The translations under genes and the position numbers were made by a program. Below, in pieces: positions 39,313-47,549 of a stretch of 64,000 nt of DNA. The notes beneath the pieces were generated by a model, which was not told where the DNA came from, did no database searches, and saw nothing but the letters and a program-made list of their open reading frames with translations. The stretch covers positions 78,419 to 142,418 of the forward strand of contig CAINFC010000101.1 in the NCBI GenBank assembly GCA_903847975.1. The letters run 5' to 3'. How positions within the stretch are numbered: the stretch's first letter is position 1; the number at the start of each line of letters is the position of its first letter. This DNA comes from an uncultured Acidobacteriota bacterium. GTDB lineage: Bacteria; Acidobacteriota; UBA6911; CAINFC01.

Positions 39313-39430
39313 CCCGGTAAAAAGTCACCATTCGCTGTCGACAGGCTCTTTCGCATTTCTTCCCGCTCTTCCTTTCTTCCTGTAAGCCCAATCCCTTCAC
39401 AGGAAGACGGGAAAATCAGGAAGGAAAGGA
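39313..39430 (+). repeat. Dispersed palindromic intergenic repeat, copy 4
   Basis: CCGGTAAAAAGTCACC (39314-39329) leads into GACAGGCTCTTTCGCATTTC, TTCCCGCTCTTCC, CTTCCTGTAAGCCC and TTCACAGGAAGACGGGAA. A small hairpin (ATCAGG with CCTGA around 39438-39453) follows, as a hairpin also accompanies copy 3. It fills much of the 362-bp divergent gap between the hybrid kinase and the permease genes. Confidence 0.8.
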
Positions 39431-39555
39431 AAAAGCCATCAGGGTATTCCTGACGGGGAATAAGACTTTATTCTGCTTCATCTTCTTTGAACTTTCCCCT
39501 CTTCTGCTTCGTAATGAAATATGTTGCATTTCTACCTTTCACTTGGGAACGGAAT

Positions 39556-40809
39556 ATGGGATTACAGGAGCTTTTTCGTCAGACCTTCGCCAATCTGCGA
39601 GCCAACCGTTTGCGCAGCCTGCTGACTATGTTCGGTATCCTTTGGGGCATCGTATCCATCATTCTGATGAATGCCATGGGAACCGGGATGATGACCGCCC
39701 AGAGGCAGAAAACCAGAGCCCTGGGGCAAAACCTGATCATTGTCTGGGGAGGATTGACCACCCTGCAGTCCGAGACCTTTCAAGCCGGACGGCGGATCCG
39801 CCTCACTTTTGACGACTATCTGGCCGTGCGGGAAGAGTGCCGCCTGTTGTCCCGGATAAGTCCGGAATTCCAGCGGGGCAGCCTGACCAGCCGAACTCCG
39901 CTGAACAGCGGCGTTTTTCAAACCCATGGGGTTTATCCGGAATACCAGCAGATCCGGACCATCGAGCTGGATCGTGGCAGGCTGATGAACGACCGGGACA
40001 ATTCGGAAGGGCGCCGCATTTGCCTGATCGGCAGCGAGGTGCGGGATCAGCTCTTCAAAGAGGAGGACCCTCTGGGCAGGACGATTCATATTCAGAATCT
40101 CCCCTATACCGTGGTCGGGCTCCTTTTGAAAAAGGATCAGAACTCCAACTACAGCGGGCCGGACAATAAAAAAATTTTCATCCCTTTTTCCTCTGTGATG
40201 AGGGATTTCCCCAATCCCCTGCCGGATGCGGATCGCAACGTCATCGATCAGCTGATCGTTCAGCCGCGCTCGGTACAGGACAGCGAAGGCGCGGAAATAC
40301 AGATCCGGCAGGTGCTGGGGCGCCGGCAGCATTTCGACGTCCGCGATGAGGATGCGCTAAAAATCTGGAATACGATCACCACCTCCCGGATGGTGCTGGA
40401 GATCTTCGATTCCATGGGCCGGTTTCTGACCTTTGTCGGTATTATCACCCTGGCCCTGGGCGGACTGGGCGTAACCAACATCATGCTGGTTTCGGTGCGC
40501 GAGCGGACCCGGGAGATCGGCATCCGCAAAGCGGTCGGTGCGACGCGGCGGTCCATCCTGCTGCAGTTTTTCAGCGAGGCCATGGCCATCACGCTATCGG
40601 CCGGCGCCGGCGGCCTGCTGCTGGCCTGGACGATCTGCGCGCTGGTAAACACCTTGCCCAAGCTGGATTTCTTTGCCGGTCTGATTGTCTCCCCGGCCAC
40701 GGCGATGACCGCTGTCGGCGGACTGGTGCTGATCGGCCTGCTTTCCGGGATCTACCCCGCCATGGAAGCCGCCGAAATGGACCCCATCGAGGCTCTGCGA
40801 TACGAATAA
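39556..40809 (+). CDS. MacB-type ABC transporter permease
   Basis: 417 residues. One N-terminal helix (LLTMFGILWGIVSIILMNAMG), a long periplasmic domain, then three C-terminal helices; LGVTNIMLVSVRERTREIGIRKAVGATRRSILLQFFSEA is the FtsX-domain signature of MacB/LolC-like permeases. Such proteins work as mechanotransmission exporters for macrolides, lipoproteins or peptides and need a separate or fused ATPase, which this protein lacks. Start at ATG 39556; an upstream start at 39487 is possible. Followed after 27 bases by a paralogous permease. Confidence 0.87.
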   Translation: MGLQELFRQTFANLRANRLRSLLTMFGILWGIVSIILMNAMGTGMMTAQRQKTRALGQNLIIVWGGLTTLQSETFQAGRRIRLTFDDYLAVREECRLLSRISPEFQRGSLTSRTPLNSGVFQTHGVYPEYQQIRTIELDRGRLMNDRDNSEGRRICLIGSEVRDQLFKEEDPLGRTIHIQNLPYTVVGLLLKKDQNSNYSGPDNKKIFIPFSSVMRDFPNPLPDADRNVIDQLIVQPRSVQDSEGAEIQIRQVLGRRQHFDVRDEDALKIWNTITTSRMVLEIFDSMGRFLTFVGIITLALGGLGVTNIMLVSVRERTREIGIRKAVGATRRSILLQFFSEAMAITLSAGAGGLLLAWTICALVNTLPKLDFFAGLIVSPATAMTAVGGLVLIGLLSGIYPAMEAAEMDPIEALRYE

Positions 40810-40836
40810 GTTTACATCTGCCATCGGAGGATCGAG

Positions 40837-42096
40837 ATGCTCTGGGAAATCATCAAGCAGGCCTTTGTCAGCATCCGGGAAAACGGATCGCGCTCTTTTC
40901 TCAGCCTTCTGGGAATCACCTGGGGAATCAGCTGCTTCATTATACTTTTTGCTTACGGAGACGGCATGGGCCGGGCGATGAAGATCGCCCTCAGCTACTT
41001 CGGGGACACCGTCAACATCGTCTGGAACGGGCAGACCAGCATGCAGGCCGGCGGGCAGCGGGCCGGGCGCCGCGTGCGCATGGAGCTGCACGATGTGGAG
41101 GACATCCGCCAGAACTGCACCCTGGTAAAGCGGGTCAGCCCGGAGATCTACCGCTACCTGGAAATCAGCTACGAGAACAGATCCACGCTGAACGGGGTGC
41201 GCGGAATCAACGCCGAGTATCCGGTCATGCGCGGAATGTTCATGGAGGAAGGCCGCAGCCTTTCGGCGGAAGACATACAGCAGCAGCGGCGGGTGGCCAT
41301 CATCGGCATGGACCTGCGGCAGCGCCTGTTCTCCAATGCCCCGGCTCTGGGAGAGACGATCCGGATCAGCGGAACCACCTTCACGGTCATCGGGGTGATG
41401 AAGAAAAAGATACTCATTTCCAACTACTTCTCGATGGACGACGAGAACGCTTTCATCCCCTATACCGCCATGGGCATTTTCGCCAGCACGCGCTATTTGA
41501 GCGTGCTGGTCTTCCAGCCGGTCAGCGGAGCCATGAACGAAGCGGCCCAGCAGCAGGTCCGCCAGCAGATCGCCAAAACCCACTATTTCAACGCCCGCGA
41601 TGAGAAGGCCATTCTGTTTCATTCCTCTGCGGAAATTGAAGCCATTCTGGAAGGATTGACCACCGCCAACAAGATCCTGCTGTTCATCGTCGGGATATTT
41701 ACCCTGGGAATCGGAGGCGTCGGGGTCATGAACATCATGCTGGTCACCGTCAAGGAAAGGACCCGGGAGATCGGAATCCGCAAAGCCCTGGGAGCCCGGC
41801 AAAGCCACATCCAGCTGCAGTTTCTTTCGGAGGCCCTGGCGATCACCATGCTGGGCGGAATGCTGGGATACCTGCTGGCGGTGGGAATTACCACCCTGAT
41901 CGGCAGCCTGCCGTTTTTCAGCAATCTGACCTTCGGCCGGACGCGCAACCTGGAAGGAGACATCTACCTGGTGGTTTCCCTCTCCTCCTTTTATACTTCG
42001 ATGGCCACCTTGACCGTGGTCGGACTGCTCTCCGGTCTTCTGCCGGCACGCAAGGCTGCGGCCATGGATCCTGTCGCCTCGCTCCGCTACGAATAA
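40837..42096 (+). CDS. MacB-type ABC transporter permease (second of pair)
   Basis: 419 residues, same layout as the preceding gene and clearly related: FLSLLGITWGISCFIILFAYG at the N-terminus, then GGVGVMNIMLVTVKERTREIGIRKALGARQSHIQLQFLSEA. GGAGG lies seven bases upstream of its ATG. The two permeases probably form a heterodimer. No ATPase of the MacB/LolD class, no membrane-fusion protein and no outer-membrane factor is next to them in this window. Confidence 0.87.
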   Translation: MLWEIIKQAFVSIRENGSRSFLSLLGITWGISCFIILFAYGDGMGRAMKIALSYFGDTVNIVWNGQTSMQAGGQRAGRRVRMELHDVEDIRQNCTLVKRVSPEIYRYLEISYENRSTLNGVRGINAEYPVMRGMFMEEGRSLSAEDIQQQRRVAIIGMDLRQRLFSNAPALGETIRISGTTFTVIGVMKKKILISNYFSMDDENAFIPYTAMGIFASTRYLSVLVFQPVSGAMNEAAQQQVRQQIAKTHYFNARDEKAILFHSSAEIEAILEGLTTANKILLFIVGIFTLGIGGVGVMNIMLVTVKERTREIGIRKALGARQSHIQLQFLSEALAITMLGGMLGYLLAVGITTLIGSLPFFSNLTFGRTRNLEGDIYLVVSLSSFYTSMATLTVVGLLSGLLPARKAAAMDPVASLRYE

Positions 42097-42179
42097 TCCC
42101 TCCCTGGAAGTGGGATATAATTTTGCCCGAATGTCCGGCAAAGGGAATGAATTTATCTAAATCCAGGGAAAAGGCGATT

Positions 42180-42482
42180 ATGATACAGGCGGATGACGGC
42201 AGGTTTCTAAAAGCGAAGGATCATTTGGTCCTGCGTGAGGAGTATGACGACTGGGCCATTTTATATAATCCGGACACCGGCCGAGCGGTAGGACTTTCGC
42301 CGACCGGGGTTACGATCTGGAAGCACCTGGAATTGCCTTCGGTGAGCGACCTCGGTGCCGTTGCCCGGTCTATAGAAAATGAATTTGCCGATGTGCCGGA
42401 GGATCTCACCCGGTCGATTCAGGATTTTTTAAACAGCACCCTGGTCGCCGGCTATATCGAAGTTGCCGCCGGGGCGCCCTGA
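42180..42482 (+). CDS. PqqD-like (RiPP recognition element fold) protein
   Basis: 100 residues from ATG 42180, five bases after AAAAGG. YDDWAILYNPDTGRAVGLSPTGVTIWKHL followed by a helical half (DLGAVARSIENEFADVPEDLTRSIQDFLNSTLVAGYIE) is the PqqD winged-helix pattern, which binds leader peptides in many RiPP pathways. TATAAT at 42116-42121 may be its -10 box, though no -35 is evident. No radical-SAM, cyclodehydratase, transglutaminase-like or asparagine-synthetase-like gene follows; instead an S26 peptidase and an ABC exporter do. Confidence 0.82.
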   Translation: MIQADDGRFLKAKDHLVLREEYDDWAILYNPDTGRAVGLSPTGVTIWKHLELPSVSDLGAVARSIENEFADVPEDLTRSIQDFLNSTLVAGYIEVAAGAP

Positions 42483-42617
42483 CTGATAACCGGCTGCGGC
42501 TGTAAACGCCCGGGATCGCCGACATCCACCTTTTTTCTCGCGATGGGGTTTGTGCTGCCCATACTTTTTCGTTTCCGTCCGCATGGACAGCGCCAGGGAA
42601 AGCCATAACGGAAAGCC

Positions 42618-43292
42618 ATGGTGGCCCGATTGCCTTTGCCTCCCCAAGGAACGATCTGCTACACCGGGACCAGCATGTCGCCGACATTGATGGACGGGGA
42701 CTGTCTGACCTACCGGCGTCAGAGTTCTTATCGCCGCGGGGATGTCGTCATTTTTTCGGAACCGTCCGGTAAGGATTTTTATATGATTCACCGGATCGTC
42801 CGGACGGTCGGAGGACGCCACCAGACTGCCGGAGACGGCAACCGGGTAGCCGATATGTTTTTTCTGTGCCCGGAGCAGGTCGTCGGCCGGGTGATGAAAA
42901 AAACAAGAAGCGGAAGGACGTATGCGGTGGCAGGCGGTTGCCGCGGCACGCTGCGCTACTGGTACTGCCGCCGGGGGAAGCGGCGCCTGCGGCCCCTTTT
43001 CCTTTTTCTCGAACCGGCATTTTCCCGGCTGGCCCTCCGGATCAATCCATGGTTCGCCTCCCGCCTGGCCGTTCAGCCAATCATCGTTCTTTCCGAAGAT
43101 TCCGGGGTCCGGATATGGCTGCGACTGCACCGCTGGTGTGCCGGATGGTGGGACAGTTCAGGAAACCAGTGGTACATTCGCCCGGAATTCCGGCTGTTCG
43201 TGGACGCGCGGCGCCTACCCGACGGCCCGAAACTGCTGCAGGCGGAGGGGATTGCGCTGCCTTCCCGAGGCCAGAGGGGCGGGGCGGAATGA
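42618..43292 (+). CDS. S24/S26-family signal-peptidase-like protein
   Basis: 224 residues. GTSMSPTLMDGD places the catalytic Ser19. RRGDVVIF and MIHRIVRTVGG put His58 where bacterial signal peptidase I has Lys, as in the S26B (SipW/Sec11) branch. TAGDGNRVAD completes the family boxes. No membrane anchor is visible at the N-terminus. From about residue 105 a basic, Trp/Arg-rich extension of about 120 residues has no recognised family. It overlaps the ABC gene by ATGA, so the peptidase and exporter are translationally coupled, implying trimming of an exported peptide. Confidence 0.8.
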   Translation: MVARLPLPPQGTICYTGTSMSPTLMDGDCLTYRRQSSYRRGDVVIFSEPSGKDFYMIHRIVRTVGGRHQTAGDGNRVADMFFLCPEQVVGRVMKKTRSGRTYAVAGGCRGTLRYWYCRRGKRRLRPLFLFLEPAFSRLALRINPWFASRLAVQPIIVLSEDSGVRIWLRLHRWCAGWWDSSGNQWYIRPEFRLFVDARRLPDGPKLLQAEGIALPSRGQRGGAE

Positions 43293-45157
43293 CCGGGAAG
43301 GTGCCGCCGATTGGCCAGGTGCCCTGGCGGGGCAGAATCCGACTGCTCCGAGAAGCCCTGACCTACGTCAAGCCGTCGAAAAACGAGTCGTTCCGTTACC
43401 GCGATATCCTCTATTTTGCCCGCTACCTGCTACCCCTTCGACGGGTGGTTGCCGCTTCCATACTTCTGACCCTGCTCTCTTCGGTTCTGGCCACGGCACT
43501 GCCGCTGTCGGGTAAGTGGATTATCGATTACATCTTTTTGAAGAAGGATGTCGGTCCGGTCATGGACTCCCTGCGGAACCATCATATGGGCTTTATTGCC
43601 CCGCTGGTCGGACTGGTTTCCCAATCGCTTCCCCATCTGCTGCTGACCCTGGTGCTGATATCCCTGGCCAGGTACTTTATTTCCAGCGAGCTTTCCCTCC
43701 TGAACTACCGGATCAACGCCGAGTACGGATTCCGGGTCCGAATGGAAGTTATGTCCCGTGTCCTGCGCTACCCCCTGTCCTATTTCAAGTCCACACGCAG
43801 CGGCTATCTCCTGGCCCGCATCCAGAACGACACCGGTAATCTGAGCAACATTTCCAGCAGCTTTTTACAGGACATCCTCTCCTCTGCCATGAATCTGGCG
43901 GTCTCTTCTTCCATTCTGGTAGGGATTTCCCGTCCGCTCACCCTGTTTGTCATCCTTTCCGTACCATTCACGGTCGCCCTGAGTTTTCTGATTGTCCGCT
44001 TCAATCGCTCCTACGCCATCCGTATGAGAGAAAGCGGGCTGCAGCTGAGCGCCGACGGGCAGGAGATGATCGGAGCCATCGACCTGATCAAGATTCATTC
44101 GGCTGAGGATCGGGCTGTTGCCCGCTACGAGAAGGCGTACCGCGAAAATGTCACCCTGCACATGGCCAATATGCTTTTTGGCCGGATCACCTCCGGAACC
44201 CAGCAGGCCATGACCCAGGCGGTCCGTCTGGGGGTCATGCTGTATGGCGGTTCGCTGGTGCTGGACGGCAGGATCAGTATCGGGGACTATACCGCCTTTC
44301 TGGCCATGTATCCCCAGCTGACCGGTTCCATTACCAATTATCTTCAACTGCCGCTCTCCCTGCAGGGTTCGGCAATTTCCTCCAGCCGGGTAAGGTCCCT
44401 GCTGGAACAGGCTACGGAATTCGAGCACGAGGACCACGCGCGGCAGCTGATCGTTCCGGAGTGCCGTGCCCGAGGACATATACGCTGCGATAAGCTGTAT
44501 TTCTCCTATGAAGAGGGGACTCCGGTGCTCCAGGATGTCTCCCTGGAAATTCATCCCGGGGAACGCATCGGCCTGATCGGCGCCACCGGTACCGGGAAGA
44601 CCACCTTTATCCACCTGCTGCTCAAATTTTTCCGGCCGCAGTCCGGCCGGATTTATCTGGATGGCCACTGCTACGCGGACCTGAATCCCGGATGGATCCG
44701 GGAGCAGATCGGCCTGGTGTCCCAGGAGCTTCTGCTTTTTAACGATACGGTATTCAACAACATTCTTTACAGCCGGCCCGGCTCTTCGGATGCGGAGGTG
44801 TTTCAGGCGGCCCGTGCCGCGGGCATCGACGAGGAGATCCGGGCGCTGTCTCAGGGGTACGCCACCGTGGTGGGCGAGCGCGGGAGCAAGCTCTCCGGGG
44901 GGCAAAAGCAGCGCATTGCCATCGCGCGGGCCTTTTTACGCGAGTCTCCCATCATTATCCTCGACGAACCCACCGCGCACCTGGACCTGGCGACCGAAAA
45001 GCGGCTGATGGAGGAATTCGTGAAAAGGTGCCACGGCCGGACCACGCTGCTCGTCACCCACCGGGAAAGCCTGCTGGCTCTTGCCGACCGGGTGTTTGAG
45101 GTCCGGGAAGGGAGGCTGATTCCAAGGCAGGACCTCAACCGGACGGGGGGTGGCTAG
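43289..45157 (+). CDS. ABC exporter with fused membrane and ATPase domains
   Basis: 622 residues from an ATG overlapping the S26 stop. Six-helix type I exporter domain (about 60-350) then ATPase: Walker A GATGTGKTTF, Q-loop GLVSQELLLFN, signature LSGGQKQRIAIARAF, Walker B IIILDEPTAHLD, and switch His in LLVTHRESL. All motifs are intact. There is no N-terminal C39 peptidase domain, so leader removal, if any, could be by the adjacent S26 protein. It resembles MsbA/lasso-peptide exporters. An in-frame extension to 42866 lies over the S26 gene and is not real. Confidence 0.9.
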   Translation: MTGKVPPIGQVPWRGRIRLLREALTYVKPSKNESFRYRDILYFARYLLPLRRVVAASILLTLLSSVLATALPLSGKWIIDYIFLKKDVGPVMDSLRNHHMGFIAPLVGLVSQSLPHLLLTLVLISLARYFISSELSLLNYRINAEYGFRVRMEVMSRVLRYPLSYFKSTRSGYLLARIQNDTGNLSNISSSFLQDILSSAMNLAVSSSILVGISRPLTLFVILSVPFTVALSFLIVRFNRSYAIRMRESGLQLSADGQEMIGAIDLIKIHSAEDRAVARYEKAYRENVTLHMANMLFGRITSGTQQAMTQAVRLGVMLYGGSLVLDGRISIGDYTAFLAMYPQLTGSITNYLQLPLSLQGSAISSSRVRSLLEQATEFEHEDHARQLIVPECRARGHIRCDKLYFSYEEGTPVLQDVSLEIHPGERIGLIGATGTGKTTFIHLLLKFFRPQSGRIYLDGHCYADLNPGWIREQIGLVSQELLLFNDTVFNNILYSRPGSSDAEVFQAARAAGIDEEIRALSQGYATVVGERGSKLSGGQKQRIAIARAFLRESPIIILDEPTAHLDLATEKRLMEEFVKRCHGRTTLLVTHRESLLALADRVFEVREGRLIPRQDLNRTGGG

Positions 45158-45190
45158 GGGAACAGGACACCTTTCCAGAGCAGAAAGGCG

Positions 45191-45847
45191 CTACGGTTGG
45201 ACAATCCGGTTCCGGACGGCGAAGAGGACCAGTTCGCCCAGGGAGTGCAGGTTCAGCTTGTTCATGATATTGGTCCGGTGGGCGTCAACGGTCTTGCTGC
45301 TCAGAGAAAGCTGGGCGGCTGCTTCCCTGGTTGACTTTCCTTCTGCCAGAAGCTTCAGAATTTCGAGCTCCCGGGCAGTCAGCCGGTTGGTTGGCTGGGG
45401 TTCGACCTCCACCGGGACCTCCGGGTTCAGGAAGCGGTCCAGCAGGATGGAGGATATGTTCGGGTCAAAAAACGGCTTGTGCGCAGCCAGGGCTTCCAGG
45501 GCGACAAAGAGGTTGCGGCGGACGTCGATCTTCAAAAGAAAGCCCCGGGCACCGGCGGCGAGCACCTCCCGGATCAGCCACTCGGAGTCATGCATCGTAA
45601 GGATTAAAATCTCGGCCTCCGGAAGAGCCTGGTGTATTATCCGGGTGGCATCCAGCCCGTTCATTTCGGGCATGGCATAATCCATAATAATCAGGTCCGG
45701 CTTGAGCTGCAGAGCCTTTTCCACTGCCTCCTTGCCGTTGGCCGCCTCGTCGCAGACGGTCCAATGAGGCTTTTGCCGCAGCATGGAGCAAACGCCTTCC
45801 CGGACGATATCGTGATCATCGGCAATGAGAATGCGTAGCGATTTCAT
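45191..45847 (-). CDS. NarL/FixJ-type response regulator
   Basis: 218 residues. Receiver domain with Asp10-Asp11, phospho-acceptor Asp56 (LIIMDYAMP), Thr and Lys in ILTMHDS and GFLLKIDV; then a LuxR-type helix-turn-helix (LTARELEILKLLAEGKSTREAAAQLSLSSKTVDAHRTNIMNKL, about 152-195). No kinase gene lies next to it, so it is an orphan within this window. It could take phosphate from the HPt domain of the hybrid kinase about 6 kb away, but that is only a guess. Convergent with the ABC exporter gene. Confidence 0.9.
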   Translation of the reverse strand: MKSLRILIADDHDIVREGVCSMLRQKPHWTVCDEAANGKEAVEKALQLKPDLIIMDYAMPEMNGLDATRIIHQALPEAEILILTMHDSEWLIREVLAAGARGFLLKIDVRRNLFVALEALAAHKPFFDPNISSILLDRFLNPEVPVEVEPQPTNRLTARELEILKLLAEGKSTREAAAQLSLSSKTVDAHRTNIMNKLNLHSLGELVLFAVRNRIVQP

Positions 45848-45925
45848 ACCTTTTCCTGCCTGCCATTGTTGTGCGCAACACGATCATTGTAACATTTTCT
45901 TTTGTGGCAGGGAGCGAATGCCTCG

Positions 45926-45947
45926 GGCCCGCCGGTTCCGGCGGGCC
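45926..45947. repeat. Perfect GC hairpin between divergent genes
   Basis: GGCCCGCCGG (45926-45935) and CCGGCGGGCC (45938-45947) with two T residues between them form a 22-bp near-perfect palindrome. It lies between the response regulator and the acetyltransferase, and within the latter's 5' leader if that gene starts at 45994. It could be an operator or an mRNA structure. Confidence 0.5.
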
Positions 45948-45993
45948 GGATGTTCCGGCGGATTGCTGCCGCCGCGGATCCATTCCCCAGGCG

Positions 45994-46557
45994 ATGGCTG
46001 AGGTAAACCATAAAACAATCGTGAGGAGATACCGGCCGGAAGAGGCGGAAGCCATTGCTCTCCTTTTCCGGAACACGGTGAGGAATGTCAATGCCGGGGA
46101 TTATTCTCCGGAGCAGGTCGGGGCTTGGGCGGCCGGGGCGGGTGACCGGGATGTATGGCGGCAGCGGCTGCTGCGAACCCGGCCGTTTGTCGCCCTGCGG
46201 GAAGGATCGGTGGTGGGATTTGCCGAGCTTTTGCCGGATGGTCAGATCGATTGTTTCTACGTGCATCACGATCAGCTGAGGCGGGGAATAGGACGGGCCC
46301 TGATGCGGCGCCTGGAGTCCGAAGCCCGGCGGCGGCAGCTCGACTTCCTGACCGCGGATGTCAGCCTGACCGCTCGCCCTTTTTTCGAGAAGGCCGGATT
46401 CAGGGTTGTCCGGGTGTGCCGGGTCTCGGTTCGAGGAGTAGAATTGGAAAATCTGCGGATGGTTCGCTCGCTCCGGAAGGAAGGGAGGACCCGGAGCGCC
46501 GGGAGCGGGCAAAACACAGACCGAAGGGAGGGGAAAAGTTATGTCACGCGCTTATGA
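45994..46557 (+). CDS. GNAT family acetyltransferase
   Basis: 187 residues from ATG 45994. The GNAT core is seen in IVRRYRPEEAEAIALLFRNTV, VVGFAELLPDGQIDCFYVHHDQLRRGIGRALMRRLESEA (acetyl-CoA P-loop Q/RRGxGxA) and FFEKAGFRVV. Members acetylate small molecules or protein N-termini; the substrate is not apparent. A GTG at 45871 in frame would add 41 residues with no similarity. The last 17 bases overlap the start of the methyltransferase gene. Confidence 0.85.
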   Translation: MAEVNHKTIVRRYRPEEAEAIALLFRNTVRNVNAGDYSPEQVGAWAAGAGDRDVWRQRLLRTRPFVALREGSVVGFAELLPDGQIDCFYVHHDQLRRGIGRALMRRLESEARRRQLDFLTADVSLTARPFFEKAGFRVVRVCRVSVRGVELENLRMVRSLRKEGRTRSAGSGQNTDRREGKSYVTRL

Positions 46558-47317
46558 AACCAGGGAAATGGCCCTTGGATATTTGCGATGCCGGCCGGCA
46601 CTGCACCCGCTCATCGTGAAAAAGATACAGGAGGACCAGGCATGGAATGCTTTGGTCCCCCGGGCTCTGGACCTGGGCTGCGGCTCCGGCCTTTCGGCCG
46701 CTCCCCTGGCCGGCCTTGCGGAATCGGTCATTTGCATGGATCCCTCCTTCCCTATGCTTGGCTTCTGCCGGCTTTCGGCTCCCTCGGCCGGACCGGTGCA
46801 GGGAGTCGCCGAATACCTGCCGTTCTCCTCAGGTGTCTTCCAGCTGGTGACGGCAGCCGGATCCCTGAATTATTCGGATCTGCCGAAAGCCTGTGCGGAG
46901 ATCCGCCGCGTGCTCTCTCCGCAAGGCGTTCTGGCGATTTACGATTTTTCCCCCGGCCGAAGTTTCCGGGGCTCGGAAGGCCTGGACCTGTGGTTCGACC
47001 GTTTCGCCAGGCGGTACCCTCCCGCCAGGGATTCCTGGCTCGAAATTTCTCCGGAACGGCTGATGAAGGAAGCCAGGGGCCTGGAGCTCCGGGCTTTCCG
47101 TCCTTTCGAGATGGATCTGACCTATGACCGCCCGGCCTATGTCGACTATCTCATGACGGAGACCTCCGTGGCTGCAGCGATCCAGGAAGGGGAAGCGGAG
47201 GAGGAGGTCCGCCGCTGGCTTCGGCAAAGCCTGGAAGAGGTATTCCCGGAAAAGCCGCAAAGGATTGTGTTCCGTGGCTATATCGCCTATCTGATCCCCC
47301 GCAGGGATGCCCCCTGA
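46541..47317 (+). CDS. SAM-dependent class I methyltransferase
   Basis: 258 residues. Motif I LDLGCGSGLSAAPLA and the later VTAAGSLNYSDLPKACAEIRRVLSPQGVLAIYDFSPG fit a UbiE/Methyltransf_11 type fold. GGGAGGGG precedes the ATG, which lies inside the 3' end of the acetyltransferase gene (17-base overlap, different frame). Substrate unknown. The two form a small operon. Confidence 0.86.
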   Translation: MSRAYETREMALGYLRCRPALHPLIVKKIQEDQAWNALVPRALDLGCGSGLSAAPLAGLAESVICMDPSFPMLGFCRLSAPSAGPVQGVAEYLPFSSGVFQLVTAAGSLNYSDLPKACAEIRRVLSPQGVLAIYDFSPGRSFRGSEGLDLWFDRFARRYPPARDSWLEISPERLMKEARGLELRAFRPFEMDLTYDRPAYVDYLMTETSVAAAIQEGEAEEEVRRWLRQSLEEVFPEKPQRIVFRGYIAYLIPRRDAP

Positions 47318-47368
47318 CGGGGACCCTCCCGTGCGCAAAGCCGGAAATTTCCAGGCACCTGCCTTTCC

Positions 47369-47398
47369 TTGATTCGGTCCCGGGGTTCACTCTAAAAT
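47369..47398 (+). promoter_or_regulatory. Promoter for the exported two-gene operon
   Basis: TTGATT (47369-47374) and TAAAAT (47393-47398) are 18 bases apart. The predicted transcript would carry a leader of about 145 bases before ATG 47550. The gap from 47318 shows no other feature. Confidence 0.5.
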
Positions 47399-47549
47399 TC
47401 TTATTGCAGGAAGAAGCGGATAAAGTTCCTTTACGAGGATTTGTAGGGATCATCGTTTTTCGGAACCGGAACGCTGCCCGGCGGAACAGGAAGAACTTGC
47501 CTGGCTTTGATCCCTCGGGCAGTGCATGGAAGATAGCGTCGAGGGAAAG

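Noticed and set aside
42543..42608. 21-codon open frame between the PqqD-like and S26 genes as a peptide precursor
   Set aside because: No ribosome site, no leader/core features and very short; could arise by chance.
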